Shown: in pieces, positions 12,220 to 26,344 of the stretch
How the letters are laid out: every line of letters begins with the position of its first letter
Position numbering within the stretch: the first letter of the stretch is position 1
Assembly: GCA_902729315.2 (NCBI GenBank)
Contig: LR746269.1
Location: forward strand, 8,220,231-8,284,230
Length of the DNA: 64,000 nucleotides
DNA from: Spirodela intermedia
Taxonomy: Eukaryota; Streptophyta; Magnoliopsida; Alismatales; Araceae
Reading direction: 5' to 3'
Notes under the pieces: generated by a model
Database searches by the model: none
Told to the model about the DNA's origin: nothing
What the model saw: only the letters and a program-made list of their open reading frames with translations
Made by a program: the position numbers and the translations under genes

Positions 12220-15200
12220 ATGCCGGTGATTGAGAGGGATGACGAGAGCGATAACGGGGTATGCTCGGCTCTTAACCTCCGGAGATGTTTAATCGCATCT
12301 CTCTTCGCAATGGCGTTGGTGTTTTGTTGTTGCCCCTCCTGAAGTGTTTTCGTTGTTGGTACTATTTTTTTCCTTCCCTGCTCATCCTATTCTATCCTCT
12401 CTCTCTCGCTCTTTCTCTCTTTCATCTTCGCCATTTCGTTGTGTGCTATTCTATCCCAAGGTTCACACAGACGATTCTCCAGACCAGCTTCCCTATATCC
12501 GTTACTCTAGGGGCGTTAGAATTCTAACTGGCGGATTTACATCCTGTGTCTTCAACCACCTTGTGTGAAAGGCAGGATATGATAATAACATTTATATTTT
12601 CTTATGCTGATGTGGTATTCGGACAGTCTGCGTATTTTAATGCCTCCAACTGATCATTCTTTGTTATTTTCTGATCATATAGGTGCCTGAGTCAGGTGTT
12701 ATGAAATCCATATTTGACAGGATTCTCAGAGAGGAGCTCGGCGTGCCTGTTGACTTTGAACTCCCTGACTCATTTAGGAAATGGAAACCTACAGATTACA
12801 TATCAATCAAACGCAGTATCCTATCTAGAAGTTTTCTTTTCAGTGCCTCTGATTTTTCTAAAATCATTTCATTGCTGTCATTTATTTTCTGTGCAGCACG
12901 TTCATTTGATGTAGGTATCTTATTTGGTTACTTTCATATGGAGAAAAGAAATGCAAACATTTTTTTTTAGACTGGAAGTCGTTGATGATCTGAAATGCGT
13001 TTCTTTCAAATAAGCCACAAGCTTGGTGCACACATCTTGGACTTTGTGAGACTTTTGGGTTGCTACTATTTTTAACCTATTCATCTACTTGGTGTACCCT
13101 TGGAGAGAATTGCAATGATACGGTCTTCACATTCTAAAATCCCATGGGTTCTCCTTTTCATACTTTCAACACAGTTGAAAAAGTACCATCAATATTGCTG
13201 ATTCGAAACCATACGGTTGGCAGAATGGTTTTTAGGATCCTGTAGGAGTGAAAAATAGCAAAAATGTTGAAATAGAATACTCAAGGATAAAAATCCAGTA
13301 ACAAAGTTCAGAGAACAAACGACCAAGATAAATGTAAATGCTTGCAAGGATTAGTTTGAAATGTTGAGCTCAGACAAGGAGAAAGGGTACATATATTGTT
13401 AAGCTAGGAGACAAGCAGAGAACGGTGATGTGGTGTGTATTAAAAGTGAAGCTTAAATACTTTGTAAGAGGAAAGTTAAACAAACGATTTCCTACTGCTT
13501 TGATATGTGAATTGCCTTTCCCTCCCTCTTTATTACTTACACTATTCTACGTTAATTGAAATCTGGTGTTTCCGAACCTTCGTGAAGAGATTGCCAAAAT
13601 ATCTCTTGAGGTAAAATTAAAAGGAAAATGGCGTCAAAAAATTGTATAAATTTCATCATGCATTGTATGTGAAAGTCATTATAATGGTATGAAAGTTTCC
13701 TATTTATAATTTGTTTTGATTAAGTAACATCCTTTTTCTTTTTTTCCTTTTTCTCAATTAATTAACACGTGTAATCAACATGGAAGCATCGTCATGTTTG
13801 TTATTTATGGATCGTGTGATAAGGAACGATATTACCTAGCGTAGTTTAATATATAACCTGGAACCATAGAACTAACCTTAGAGATAGGACATTGAGAACA
13901 GTAAAACTTCAGGATCATTGATTTGTAACTTTTGCGATAGAAATAAGGAGAAATGATAATCATATCCTTTTAGGCAATAAAGTATGAGCTTTAATACCTA
14001 CGTAATTGAAGCATAGGAGAGGTAATTGAGGGAGATTTGTATGGTTTCTTTTACCAGGTTAAGAGAGCAACATCTTGAGTATGCTGTGATCGCCTTGTTT
14101 CTCATTACTTCACATTAATCATTTTATAGAATGAGGGCTAAACCAGCCATTTTAATGGAGGGATATCATTCTAAGAAGAAAAGCATTACCATCAACGTAG
14201 GAATAACTGAAAGAAGAATGCTGAGATGATCCGCACTGCCTCTGATTTTTCTGCTGTATAAGATTGTTTAAATATAAAATTCTAAGACTCCCTTCATCAG
14301 TGCTCACAAGTTTTGCCCACTACTTCTGGGCAGCTAATTGTTGCATGGTCACTTATGATTTGTATAACAAAGTTATTGCCTTCGTAGTGGCAAGCAAGGT
14401 TAGCTTCCTAGCACATTTCTTTTTCTGTGTAAGAAACTTTTCGTTTTTGCCTTCAACATCTAAAGACGTCTACCTCACAAAACGGCGTATGGAAGATGAT
14501 GGCATATTCTGCTCCTGTAATCCTTCACCTGGCTCATCATCTGTTTGTTCTGGGGATTGCCATTGCGAGTAAGGCACACATTTCTATCCTCTGCTGTAAT
14601 CAGGATTACATGAAAAATGAAAACTTTTGGTTGATGTACTGATTTTAATTATTTTTTAATGGGTTCTTAATCTCATATGTTGATGAAGGGTGTTTTATAT
14701 TTTACATATATCCGGGAGGCAAATGGACTGTGCATAACGGATGCATATCTCTTTTGCAGGATGTTATTTTCTACCTGCTCCTCTAGTTGCAAATGTGGTG
14801 ACTTATGTAATAACAAACCTTTTCAGCAACGAGTAGTGAAGAAATTAAAAGTAGTAAAGGTAGATTTCTAGAAGCAATATCTTTATTTTTATGTTGCTTA
14901 CATGAACATCTCGGTGTTCCATAAAGATAGTGAAGCCTATTATTCTGTCAACTGCTTATCCTTTTTCAGAAAATAGTGTACAATAAAAGTGAGAAACGAG
15001 TGTGTAGATGTCGAATGCAATTTACAGTGTTTTAAATCATTTGCCATTCGGTCACATAGCAATTTAAACGTTACCATTTCACTAATGTCAATCCCTTCTG
15101 AACATTTCATCTATCTATTTGTAATGGAACTTAAGTGCCCATTCATCAGTTCTTGTATATATTTTCAATAGGAAAACTATTCTTGAGATATATTCGAGGA

Positions 15201-18200
15201 CTGAATATATTAATGTGCTTATTTCAAATAAGCTTTGAACTCATATAGATGGTAACTTGTAGATCCATTACTCAATTTTAGATCTGTTACATTTGAGAAC
15301 TGTTAATTGATTAGTTGGTGTTGTGCTATATGATTTGTAACGTTTTTTCATTTTACTTTTTGATTTTTATTTGCTTTGCAACATAGATGGTATTGGGCTT
15401 AGTAGCAGACATTTTAGGTTCATTTGAGTTTTATCATTTTTATTAATCATCGTCCATATTAATTAGAATTTTCTGCATATAACAGAACACTGAGAACTGC
15501 TTGTTAAATTCATGTCTTGGATAAAAGCATGAATTGATATTTTCAAACACGATGATCATACTTATGGTTTTATTGTCTTCTTTTACGTATTATGTTATTA
15601 TTTTAGTGTTAGAAAACTAGTATCAGTTATTCGAAAATTCTCTTATGATGATTATTTTCGATATTAAAGCGTTTATTACTAATTTGAATTTTGTTTCGTT
15701 TTTAAGTTATATCGTTAAATTTAATTACCATGAATTTTCAACATTAGTATATTTAATTATAATTTTTGTGATTTTCTATGTTCCTTATGAGTCTTATTTT
15801 TAGGATAAGTTGTCTTTCCTGTCATTGCAATTTCTGATGATTACTCTTAATTTTTAGCAAGTTATTACGAATTTTAGATGCTTCAATAACACGTGATCTT
15901 CTTTCACTTTTTTGAATTAATTTTATGATAAGAAAATATCCTTATTATTGTTCTCATTAGTTTGGTAAAAACTTTAAAATATTTTATTGTTACTAGGTAT
16001 ACAGATTAACAGTTTTGAATTGTTCAATGACGGTGCACATTCGGATAAATAGTTTTCTTTTGAAATTTTCTGGATCAACGGCCATTAAAAGAATGGAGTA
16101 TATAAAGCATTTCAAGCACGATTTCTTAAAAGGATTACCTATTACCATTGCCCTCTATCACCATGGTGTTGAACTAAAATGAAAACTCTATTCACCTCAA
16201 ACATATGAATGCCCTCTTGCTATCCTATCCAATCATCAAGTTGATTAGGATCTACCCCAAGAAAATAAGCTGCATTACATGTCAGTGTGTTTTGACACAC
16301 TAGTAGTAATTGTAAAACGAAAAAATTATAGCAGATGGCGTGTATTTTGATACTGCTTAAACTTCGTTTTAAATTATAAATAATGATGATGAATATTAAG
16401 ATTTATTAAAATAAATTATATCATTAAAATGTCTAAATTCTTTACGAATAACAAAGAAGCATGATTAATCCTAAGATTTGCTAAAACGAAAGTTCTAAAG
16501 ACTCACATAAAAGACTAAATTAACTAAATTGTCAAGATTCATAAGGAACCACAATACATTCGATAAATATTATTTCTACAAGTAATAATAGTCCAAAAAT
16601 ATGAAAGAATCATATCAATGTATCTTGACAAGAATGAACCTACCAGAAAAAAGAATCGTTCGTATTAATAATTTGAAAAGAAAAAATAACCATGTAAATA
16701 AGTGGTATCTTAAGGAGAAAAGTCTCAATGTATCTTTTTCCTGTTGCAAAGCAGCTATTCACATTCTTTATATGACATGATTTTCACTGGAAATTACTCA
16801 ATTATGTTTCTCTTTTAGATGTCCGGCAATAATCTGATTGCAGTTGGCAAAGATGATGACATTCAAATGAACGTTAAATATTTTGTTATAGCATAAATAG
16901 TACAATAGTAAATCAAACTGAAAATAATTTAACAATAGTGCATTCTGGTCTTTGCCAAACGGCCTTATCATTTTACAGATCTCAAAAATTATGTTGTGAG
17001 ATCATACAACAGCAGAGGGTATGGTGCGTAGGGTATGGATCCAGTGCCATGCTCAGTCTGAGGGAAGAACACAAAGAATGACTCTGGTTCATTCCAGGCA
17101 CAAGTTTCCTGTCCTTTTATTACGACGGAGGAAATTTCTGCGTATTTGCTTTCCTTGCCATTCTTCTGTCTTGGTGAATATGAAATTATATTCCCTTTTT
17201 TGTTTTTTCTATTTTTTTCTGTTTTTTAAATGCAAATGGAATTTAACACTGACCTCAGATCTACGAACTTGTATTCATTTTTTAGATTCAATCCTGCATG
17301 TATGATCTAAGGCCATTCTTTTCCTCAAGATTAAATTGTTACTTTATTAATAATATAGAATGTAAACCGAGATTTATTGGAAAAGAAAAGAGAGAAAAAT
17401 ATGTCAACTCGTCAGTAGACACCCTCTCTGGGATTGCTTACCTTAGCAGTGCTTTTGGCATACGTTTTGTTGACTTCTATTCTACACCCAAAGATGTAGG
17501 AGGATGCTTCCCGATAGTCCTCACCGCTGCATTGCCTTCCATAATGATGAATGAACACCCATTTTCCTATCAATTGTAAATTTGTGGAGTTGTCATAAGT
17601 GCTATTATCTATACTCTCTAGTGGTCAAATTTTCATTTTTTTGGATTACTGCCCTTATTTTTACTTAATAATTGATAACATTCTTTAGTCATTGTTATCT
17701 TATGACTGATAAAAACTTCCAATTCGTAGACAGAGAAATGTGGACTGGGATTAGTAGCAGATGAAGATATACGGAAAGGAGATTTTGTCATAGAGTATGT
17801 TGGAGAAGGTATCCATCATGCCTTTTTATGGCTACCATTGTACCGTCCTGATGTATGGAGAGTTCATTTACTTACTGCTGAGACAATGTAATCACTTTTT
17901 GTATGGTATTTTTCGATTTTCTAGTTATTGATGATGAATCCTGTGAGGAAAGGCTATGGAAAATGAAACACAGAGGAGACACAAATTTCTATTTATGTGA
18001 AGTTAATCATGGCATGGTGATTGATGCCACATTCAAGGGGAACAAATCAAGATTCATAAATCATAGTTGCGAGCCAAATACTGAAATGCAGAAGTGGTTG
18101 AGGACTATCCTATCTTTTCTCTTTTTTTTATTTACTTGCAATTGAACTTAAATCTTTGACCCATTTTAAAGGAGAACTGATGGTGAGACCAGAATTGGCA

Positions 18201-21162
18201 TATTTGCTATCAACAGCATAAGGAGAGGGGAGGAGCTGACTTATGATTATCAGTATGCACGTAAACAAGGACATTGCAGGGTTCTTTATCTAGTGAATAT
18301 TCTTTCCATCTCCTCTTGTGACATGATTTATCCTTGTTCCAGGTTTGTTCAATTTGGAGCAGACCAAGACTGCTACTGTGGTGCTTTGGGCTGCAAGAAG
18401 AAGCTGGGCAACAAACCCAGCAAGGCGAATAACTCATTCTCAGATGCGAATTGCAAGGTGGATACCTCTTCTGTCGCAGAATGAGTTTTGATCTTTTTCG
18501 CTTTGTCATGGAGCTTACTTTGACTAGATGAATTACTGTTTGAAGGATCTGCCAAATGAAGGATCATTTATGGGTAGGCATATATCTCATCTTCTTGTCG
18601 CCTGTTATTTCTGGTGACTATGCGTCCTGTCAGCACAATATCATGCAAAGGTATTATGGCCATTCGATTTAGCACTTACTTTCATATAAATCCTTTCTTT
18701 CCTTATTGTCTAGTGAATCCAAGGCTGAACTTTCCTCGAATGGAGACACATTTTGAGAACTGTATTGGGGAAGTTGTGCGCATATGGTGTTCTCGCTATA
18801 AAGGGTACTCTGACATCATATATTACCCTAGTCTGTTTTCTTTGCTCGTTTTGTTCTTCTACATCTTATATTATCTTTGTTGCCTGAGATGCCCCATTTT
18901 TATGTTTCCAATTCTTTTCAAAATTAGTTAGCTGCACTTAAACATTGTATTAAATAGATTCACATATGTGAAGAAAACATCCTTAAACATCCTTCTTCGT
19001 ACTTCTACCTTGTTTTTGTTGTCACTACTGTTATTAAGATTCATATGTGATCTATTTTTGAACAGTAGTATGTGATGAAAGCTAACTCCCTAATAATGTT
19101 CCTCCTTTCCGTACATACTCTGCAAAAGTTTTATCCGCTGGGGATTGTCATTGTGTTGACGAATCGTGTACCCCATCTCGTCTGGATCAATCCTTGGCAT
19201 TTACTTTGTTGCAGTTGCTGAGGAAAGCCTTACAAACCTCAAAGACATCTATGGAACCCTTATCTCAGGACTTCAGTTTTTATCTCTAGATGATCTTTCT
19301 TCTCTCATTTTTCCATCTTCATCATGGCTTTTAAACTCTTCTTTAATTAATATATCATTTGATCTGGCTTGAAGTCAAGAACAGAAGTGTTAGAAACATG
19401 TGACATGGTCTCATCATTTGTTCGCTGTTGATTCATAATTATATAACCAGTTTATTTTATATGCTACGTTTCAAGTTCGCCAGTTTGGGCGAAAGGTACA
19501 TTCTTTAGACTCTTATTCTCTCTTTTAATATTTATAGTGGCACCATCGGTATGTATACTGACAAGCTCACATTGTGCTATATCAGTGTGTCAGAAAGTTA
19601 TCTAGGATATGGGCCATTAGACCTAGATGAAATCTTATGGTGTACTGCCCCTCTCTCACTTTAAAAAATAGATGTGTAGTAGAGCCACAATTTTAGCTTA
19701 AATCTTTTTTCTTCTATTTTGATATGATGTCAAAACTTGTGTGTTTCGCGTTTACCTCTTATTTACTTAATCGTTACCTATGCCTTGTGTAAAATACTGG
19801 AGCAAATTGATATATCTTCCCCTGTTTGTTACGCATCTTAGTGAATTAAGTAGAATATAGACTACATAGTCCCAAATTGTCTCATGTTAGTGTGCTAGTA
19901 AGTCATTTAGAATTGGAGCTCTGAGGTCTGTAGATGAGATAGACAGTTTTAAGTTTTCTCGTATTTTACTAAATATCTTTCCCATGTATTCCTAAGCCTT
20001 TTTGAGGCTGTTGCCTTGGGAATCTTCTCAAAGGTGTTTTCATCCTCTTATTAATATAATAAGAAAAACCTTCTTATCTCTTGGTATGTTTTTGAAGCTC
20101 CTTAAAGACCGGATTTGACCTGTGAGGGGGCAATATCTAATTCAGCCTCTTCATACTCATTCGTGAGGATCTCCCACGACTTGAAATTCATGTAGCTCCT
20201 CCATTTAGTTGCTCTGATTCCCATAATAGATCTTCACAGCAAAGATGTACTTAAAAGCCACCATCCTACTACCAGCTATCTTAGAACCTTCCTCTGATGA
20301 CTCTTCGTTTGAAAGCTAATTGATATCTTTTGTAAATATACAAAATATGAAACCAGATTTCATCAATATGGTTGTTGTTTGACGGTCCTTGTCTTAAATA
20401 ACGAAAAAAAAAAAAACTCCACATGTCTAGGACTGAATTTTACTCTATTTATGCTTTGGAAACTATTCTTCCTAAGACTTCAGTATGGTGCGCGAATTGT
20501 ATACTATTATGTCACTGTTACAAAGACACTGATTACCGACTCTTGATATGCTTGGAAGTAAACAGACTCTTCACTCATAGATGAGTCGTTGTGTCAATTA
20601 GCTTAGATCACTCTAAAATCCATATTTCATTAATAAGACCCAAGATTTTTTTCCACTTGTCGGAAACTTGTATTCAGTCACGATTTAGTCCTCTCTTAAG
20701 CCATAATGGTAGTTTAACTTTTGTCCACAAAAACGTTGACACTTGTTAAATTACCCTGTTCCCATCATCTCACTCTCCCTTTCTCCTGCCCTCCATCCCA
20801 ACATTTCAATCATTTTTCTCTCTTCATTCCATAACCAGCTCTTGGATTCCTTGCAACCTGACTTAGGCTCATATAAATACTTGCTAGTTTAAATTTCTGG
20901 TGTGTTATTGTCTAAATTTATGGAAAACAGTTGTCCAAATGTTATTCTTTAGGTACTTTGGAGGAATAATATCCGGTTTTGACGGCCACTCCAGAAAGCA
21001 CACAGTAAGACCATGATTCCTTTGTTATGCTACAACTTTTTTTTATCGTTGCCGGATTATAAAAATTCAGGAAATGTGGGTTATTGTTGCCGTTAGATTA
21101 TATTTGAGGATGGACGCATTGAACTCGTTGACATGTCTACGGAAGACTGGGAATTCTTGTGA
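12220..21162 (+). CDS. ASHH3: ASHH3-like SET-domain histone-lysine methyltransferase
   Basis: Nuclear histone H3 lysine methyltransferase of the plant ASH1-homolog group. Exons: 12220-12258, 12683-12815, 14466-14568, 14760-14859, 17730-17808, 17925-18096, 18172-18252, 18343-18457, 18546-18573, 18714-18804, 20953-21004, 21097-21162. All introns are GT-AG and phases agree. The spliced frame is 352 codons plus TGA; Arabidopsis ASHH3 is 363 residues. N-terminus: MPVIERDDESDNG then FDRILREELG. AWS cysteine cluster at about 70-115 (FCSC, CSGDCHC, CSSSCKCGDLCNNKPFQQR). SET at about 126-236, with GLGLVADEDI, the cofactor motif RFINHSCEPN (194-203) and catalytic TYDYQF. Post-SET cysteines 246, 248 and 253 (CYCGALGC). 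The tail (NCIGEVVRI, SRKHT, IIFEDG, VDMSTEDWEFL) is the ASHH3/ASHH4 C-terminal signature. The linker after post-SET is shorter than in Arabidopsis and partly encoded by a 28-nt microexon. The active-site motifs are intact. Substrate (H3K36 is usual for the group) is inferred from family. Confidence 0.93.
18546..18573 (+). other. ASHH3: 28-nt microexon of the ASHH3-like gene
   Basis: Exon 8 ends in phase 0 at 18457 and exon 10 must be entered with one base already in hand. The only sequence found between them that supplies this is a 28-nt segment encoding DLPNEGSFM plus one base, bounded by AAG before it and GTAGGC after it. It joins to TG at 18714 to make GTG. Confidence 0.7.
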
Positions 21163-21332
21163 TCTCGCCATGCTACCATGAGGTATTACGTTGAAGAATT
21201 TTATCCTTTGACTCTTCTAGCTTCCTTTCTAGCCACCGATTAAAGTCTCATGCTCCATTTAATTAGAGAGATGTTCTTTGAAAAATTCTCCTTCTTTAAG
21301 CATCCCGCCCTCCCATCCTTTCTCTCTCTCTC

Positions 21333-21364
<32 letters not shown>

Positions 21365-24300
21365 CATCTTCTCCATCAAATCACATATACATCCGTGTAA
21401 TTTTTCGGCAGAGATGTATGCTTTGTTCTTCTATCTGACCTTGTCGTGCCACTCAATTGGATGTAGATCTCCTTTCTCATGAACTAATCACTCGCACATA
21501 ACTGTTGTTTTCTTATGTGTAGGGCTCGCCATTCAGTGTAAAATGTGACTATTTCTTTCAAGAGTTTGCTTTTCTTAAATTTGCGAGGGGGCTTAATGGG
21601 AGAACTGACAGCGTTGTTTAATGACTATTTTCACCATCTTCTTCAGTGAAGACAAATTGATCCACCTAGGGTTTTCTTGGTGTACCACTGTTTATCAAAG
21701 CAAAGGCAGAACTTTGCGCCATGTCCATCTCTCTTGCTTTCTAAAATTGGAGTGCAGCTACAGCACATAGTCCTTGCAATTACCCATAATTTTCTATCGG
21801 AAGATTTTCTTGTAGATTGTAGTAGGGCTTGTAATATTCTCTTTGTTCTTTATTTTTATCCTAAAAATTTATTTACTACTACATTTGCTATCCATTATTC
21901 TTGCATTGGAAACCTCACGTATTCACCTGCAAGGCATCTACTAATGGAAGCTCTGATCCAACAGTTGTAAACTTTAATTTTCTAAGTTATTTGTCATAAA
22001 TAGTTATATTAGAAGTTTTAGGTCATAAGGAAATATTATAAAATATGAGGGTATTCTGGGACAATTAGTTAGGGTTCCTTCTTATATACGAGGTGTTAGA
22101 AGTGAATGAAGATTTGAGGTGGTTGTTTGCCGTTCTCCCCTTTGTCTTCCATGATGGAGGTTATTCTCTTTGTTCCTATGATTTCCTACATGTTCATAAT
22201 AGTAGAGAACGATTGTCAATAAATAACTACTAGATGTACTTGAGTAGTTCTATGGCTAGAAATTTAGAAATAAAGAGGTAGCCATAAAAGCTGTGTACTG
22301 GTGTGGGTCTAAAGATTGGAGTTGATACCTTGGTATTCAATGGTAGAATTTAATAAAAATACTTTGAAAAGAATTGAGTTGAAAATTTGTCTAAAGCACT
22401 ATAAAACTTGCTTATTTTTTTGTGTTTCACGAGCATTAACTTGATTCAGCTTAATTGTACTACCACTCTACACTAATGATTGAAAATGAGTAATCTTGAT
22501 GAAAATCTTAGTTCTCCTCACCCCCCCCCCCTAATCTTAGATTCATGTTATGCCCAACTTAGGACTAAACTTGCCATTGTCCCCTTTAGAAGCATGATCA
22601 TAGAAGATGGAGGTAGAGGATATTTTGAGTTAGTGTAAATTATGATGAAACCAAACGATTATATACTTTTATGATATTGTATTTGAACTAATTTGTTCAA
22701 AGATCGATTAGCATCATCAAGTAAAATTAAAAGTATCCCTTGTTATACATCTTTTTATCCATCTAGGACCTTCATGTTGTAATGTTTGAAATAATGTTAC
22801 AATTTGATCAGACATTACAATTTTGTGGTTTTTAAGTTGAATGGCCTCAAAATTTGAACTAGTGCTTGAAAGGTAATGGTGGGGTTTTGTTGAGGAATTA
22901 ATGGTTGTATATTGCCTTCAAGAGCACTGAAAAAGTTTATTTCAATTGGTAAACATTGTAAAACATATGACAAGAGATTCATCTCTTCATGATCTTTCAA
23001 CTAAAAAGCATACATATGAGAGAAAAGTACTAACATTTTAGTGATACAACAAAGAGTGAAGTCCAACGATCCAAAATGTGCAGCTAGTAGAGAACTGATG
23101 CACTTTCATATGCCATTATTGAAATCATGGAAAGTATTCTATCCTTTGTAGGATATAAACAATGCTATATTTTTGACCAGTTGATGATATGATATGACCT
23201 TTGTAGATGTTTTACAATAGTTGTGCATGAAGTTTGGGAAGGTTCTTGCCCCTCAATCATACAATGATACAAAATATTTTATTGATATTTACATTAAGAT
23301 ACAATATAGCAATTTCAATGCTCAACTACTTTACTACATTATAATAAAATAATCCTAATTAGACAACCGAGTTCATATAAATGGCACAAAATTTATCAAA
23401 TGAAAATTTTATAAATGGTGAAAACAATAATTCCATCATCATGGAAAGTAAGAAATATCTATATTTACATCCATGAAACCACCAAAGGTTAAAATATGCT
23501 AAGTTGATGAACATTACATTTGGTAATGGTAATGTAATAGCACAATTTCTTGATGAAATTTTAGTGGTTGAGCTACAATATAATTATCTCAAAAAATATT
23601 TTTGACATTAAATTGGTGAATACATTAGTCATTTCAATTTGTAATGGACAAGAATATGCAATCATAGAACATTTAAGATTGTGTAATTTTTTTGTATGAA
23701 GTATTTCCTCATGTGATTCTAACTTTATAATTAGCCATGTCTTATTATAATTTTCAATGCCATCAGCCTTTTCTCTTGAAACCAAAATTGTTTGATTTAG
23801 AAATAGAGGAACTAGACAATATTTGTTCCTTTTCTCAAAGAGTGTAATTTCCTTTGTTTTACTGCACATCAATGAAGATATTATATTTTACCTTCAATTA
23901 AATACCCAATGTAAAGAAGGACAAAATGAAATGTAACAATTAGTGGTGGCATTGCATAGTCTAATACAGCTTCAGTTTTGATATAAGATGCAGATAAACT
24001 TGTGATAAAGTGGGATAAGATATTGCAGTTGATTGATCAAGTGACTTGTTGGTTTCACATGGCCCAAATAAGATCAAGGGGGGGGGGGGGGATGTCAATT
24101 GGTCTTTTTTTAGTGTTTATGGACCCATAAATTAAATATTTATACACAAGTATTGATTATTCCCTTACTTTTAAATAAAGCATGAAAGTCAATTTTGGGG
24201 TGGCTCTCTTTTGTTCAATGAGAGTTGTAATATTCACATAGGTAGATATTTGCATTTTTTGAAGCAAAACCTAGTAAAAAATAAATTTTCTAAAATAATT

Positions 24301-26344
24301 TCATTAGTTACTTATATAATGGTTACTTTTTTGCACTAAACTGCTGGTTATGGCATATCACAACCACAAATAACAATATCAAATGTATCTTTTAAAACTT
24401 TTTCTTCTAAATCCTAGTTGAAATAATTTAGCTTGTGCCTTAATCTTAGGATAAGGATCAATCCTCAAATGGTGTTCATGTCAACATTCTAAATCACTGT
24501 GATTATTAGTAGTTGATTAACGAGAATAGTGAATCTCTTGTGCAAGGACAAACATTGTACAAGATTTTGTCAATGACTGCCAAATGACAAGGAAACATTC
24601 TGCCGTTAGTTTTATCATTTGAAATAAAGTGGTGTTAAATACCTACAATTGAAATGAAGAAGAAACTTTTATAAATAGGTATCCTTGATATGACCTTACT
24701 ATTTAGTTTTATTATTAAATGTATCATTGATATTATAACTACTAAGTAGTTTGTAATAGTCTCCTTCATATAGGCTATAAATTTGTTTGAATTCCAACAA
24801 TTTAATGTTCTAGCCTACCTCATATATTGGTTTTTGTCTTAAAAATACATAAAGTAGAGACCTCAATATTATATTTTAAAATGCACCGAAAGTATTAAAT
24901 CCCACTCGTATTTCAGGAAGATTTTGACTAACAAAAGAACATAACATGAACTTTCAAATCCTATCATTTTAAATTGACTATATTGAAAGGTGAGTAAAAT
25001 TACACTAAGTTAACATTAGAACCAACCAGTTGCAATCTTGATTGGAATAGTAAGAGTTAGGATTGGATGAGATGATTCAAAATATCAACATATCTGATCT
25101 CCACAATAATCTGCGTAGATTGGTACTAAAAATTTTATAAATCACAGTTGGTATGATATATGCAAAAAAAATACAGTAACAGCTAGATTTTTTTTCAACA
25201 TTTGTATTATTATAGGAAAATATGAAATATATTTTCTCTGCCATGAACAACTATAGGAAGATATTAATCATTACTAGGTCAAAATGGGTTGATCATAAGT
25301 TGTATAATATCATACTAATGATAAACCACTGCAGTTTGTAATTGAGTTTTACTCCAAAAACTATATGATTATGTAATTTGTTGTTTCATCACAAATCATT
25401 ATTGTATGTAAATCAACTTCAATTAGAAAAGAAAATGACTACAAACTAGAGGTAAAAGATAAGTGCAGATTCTTCCTCAAGACCTTGTATTTTATTGATG
25501 GTTTAATGGTGAAAAGTAAATGTCGTTCTTATTATTTTGACGGCATGCCTAGCATAGGATTGATTAATCACAAGTTAAAGATTGTGGGAACTAAAAGCCA
25601 ATGAAAAATATCATTGGATTCTCAATGATAAGCTGGTCATATACGGGTTCAAGCCTATGCCAAGCTGATTATATCTGGGTGCAAGCTAATGATAAGAAAT
25701 ATCATAAAATGTAGAAGAAATTCAACAGTCAAGTCAATGATAAAATCATGTTAATATCCTTAAATTATCTAAAACGTTAAACTATGTATTTTTTAGGGTG
25801 TTAGCATTGTTAATTTACTAACAATGTAGCAGAAAGTATTTAGATTACCACACCTCGTTATAACATTTTAATATCCTTATGTTATTCATTATTTTATAAT
25901 TCCCGATTAATACTTCCATTTTCTTATATCAAACCAAGTAACTTCATGGGTAAATAAATATATAACGGTTCAAGGTCACAACAGAATCACAAGCTTCATC
26001 ATCTTGAATCATCATAACTTAGAACTGATATCAGCATTCAATAGCTAAAACAAACTCTGACGCACTCGTTGAAAAAGATTTAATTACAATTCGTACGTTT
26101 ATAATGGCTGGTGAGCCTAACCATACACAGATATTCTACTTCGAGCCAAATTCCTCGTGACATTCACCAAATTCCTCATTTAGAATCGCCATAAATTAAA
26201 CTCCACGTCAGTTTTTCACAACTAAAAATCTGTGGTCAGCCTTTACGGAACACCATCCTACCAAACTTGCCTCAGATGGGAATCAGAATCAGCTCGAACT
26301 GCCATGATCAACTAAAATGGTAGACTTACATGGCCTACCGTGTC
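21163..26344. other. AT-rich intergenic region between ASHH3 and RH57 genes
   Basis: No gene found. The 5' end must hold the ASHH3 3' UTR. There is a CT-rich microsatellite at about 21320-21364, a C10 run near 22521 and a 14-base G run at 24078-24091. Short open frames (for example 21677-21970 and, on the minus strand, 22815-23000 and 23573-23872) show no recognisable domain. Confidence 0.6.
21320..21364. repeat. (CT)n microsatellite, slightly interrupted
   Basis: CT dinucleotides with two TTT interruptions, about 160 bp past the ASHH3 stop, possibly within its 3' UTR. Confidence 0.9.

Noticed and set aside
12885-12913. Extra small exon between ASHH3 exons 2 and 3 (GTGCAG before CACGTTCATTTGAT)
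   Set aside because: Exons 2 and 3 already join in phase to give the conserved N-Y-L-T-K-type sequence without it.
22815-23000. Minus-strand 61-codon frame faintly like a retrotransposon gag segment
   Set aside because: Similarity is only a loose hydrophobic pattern; no zinc knuckle or neighbouring pol motif found.
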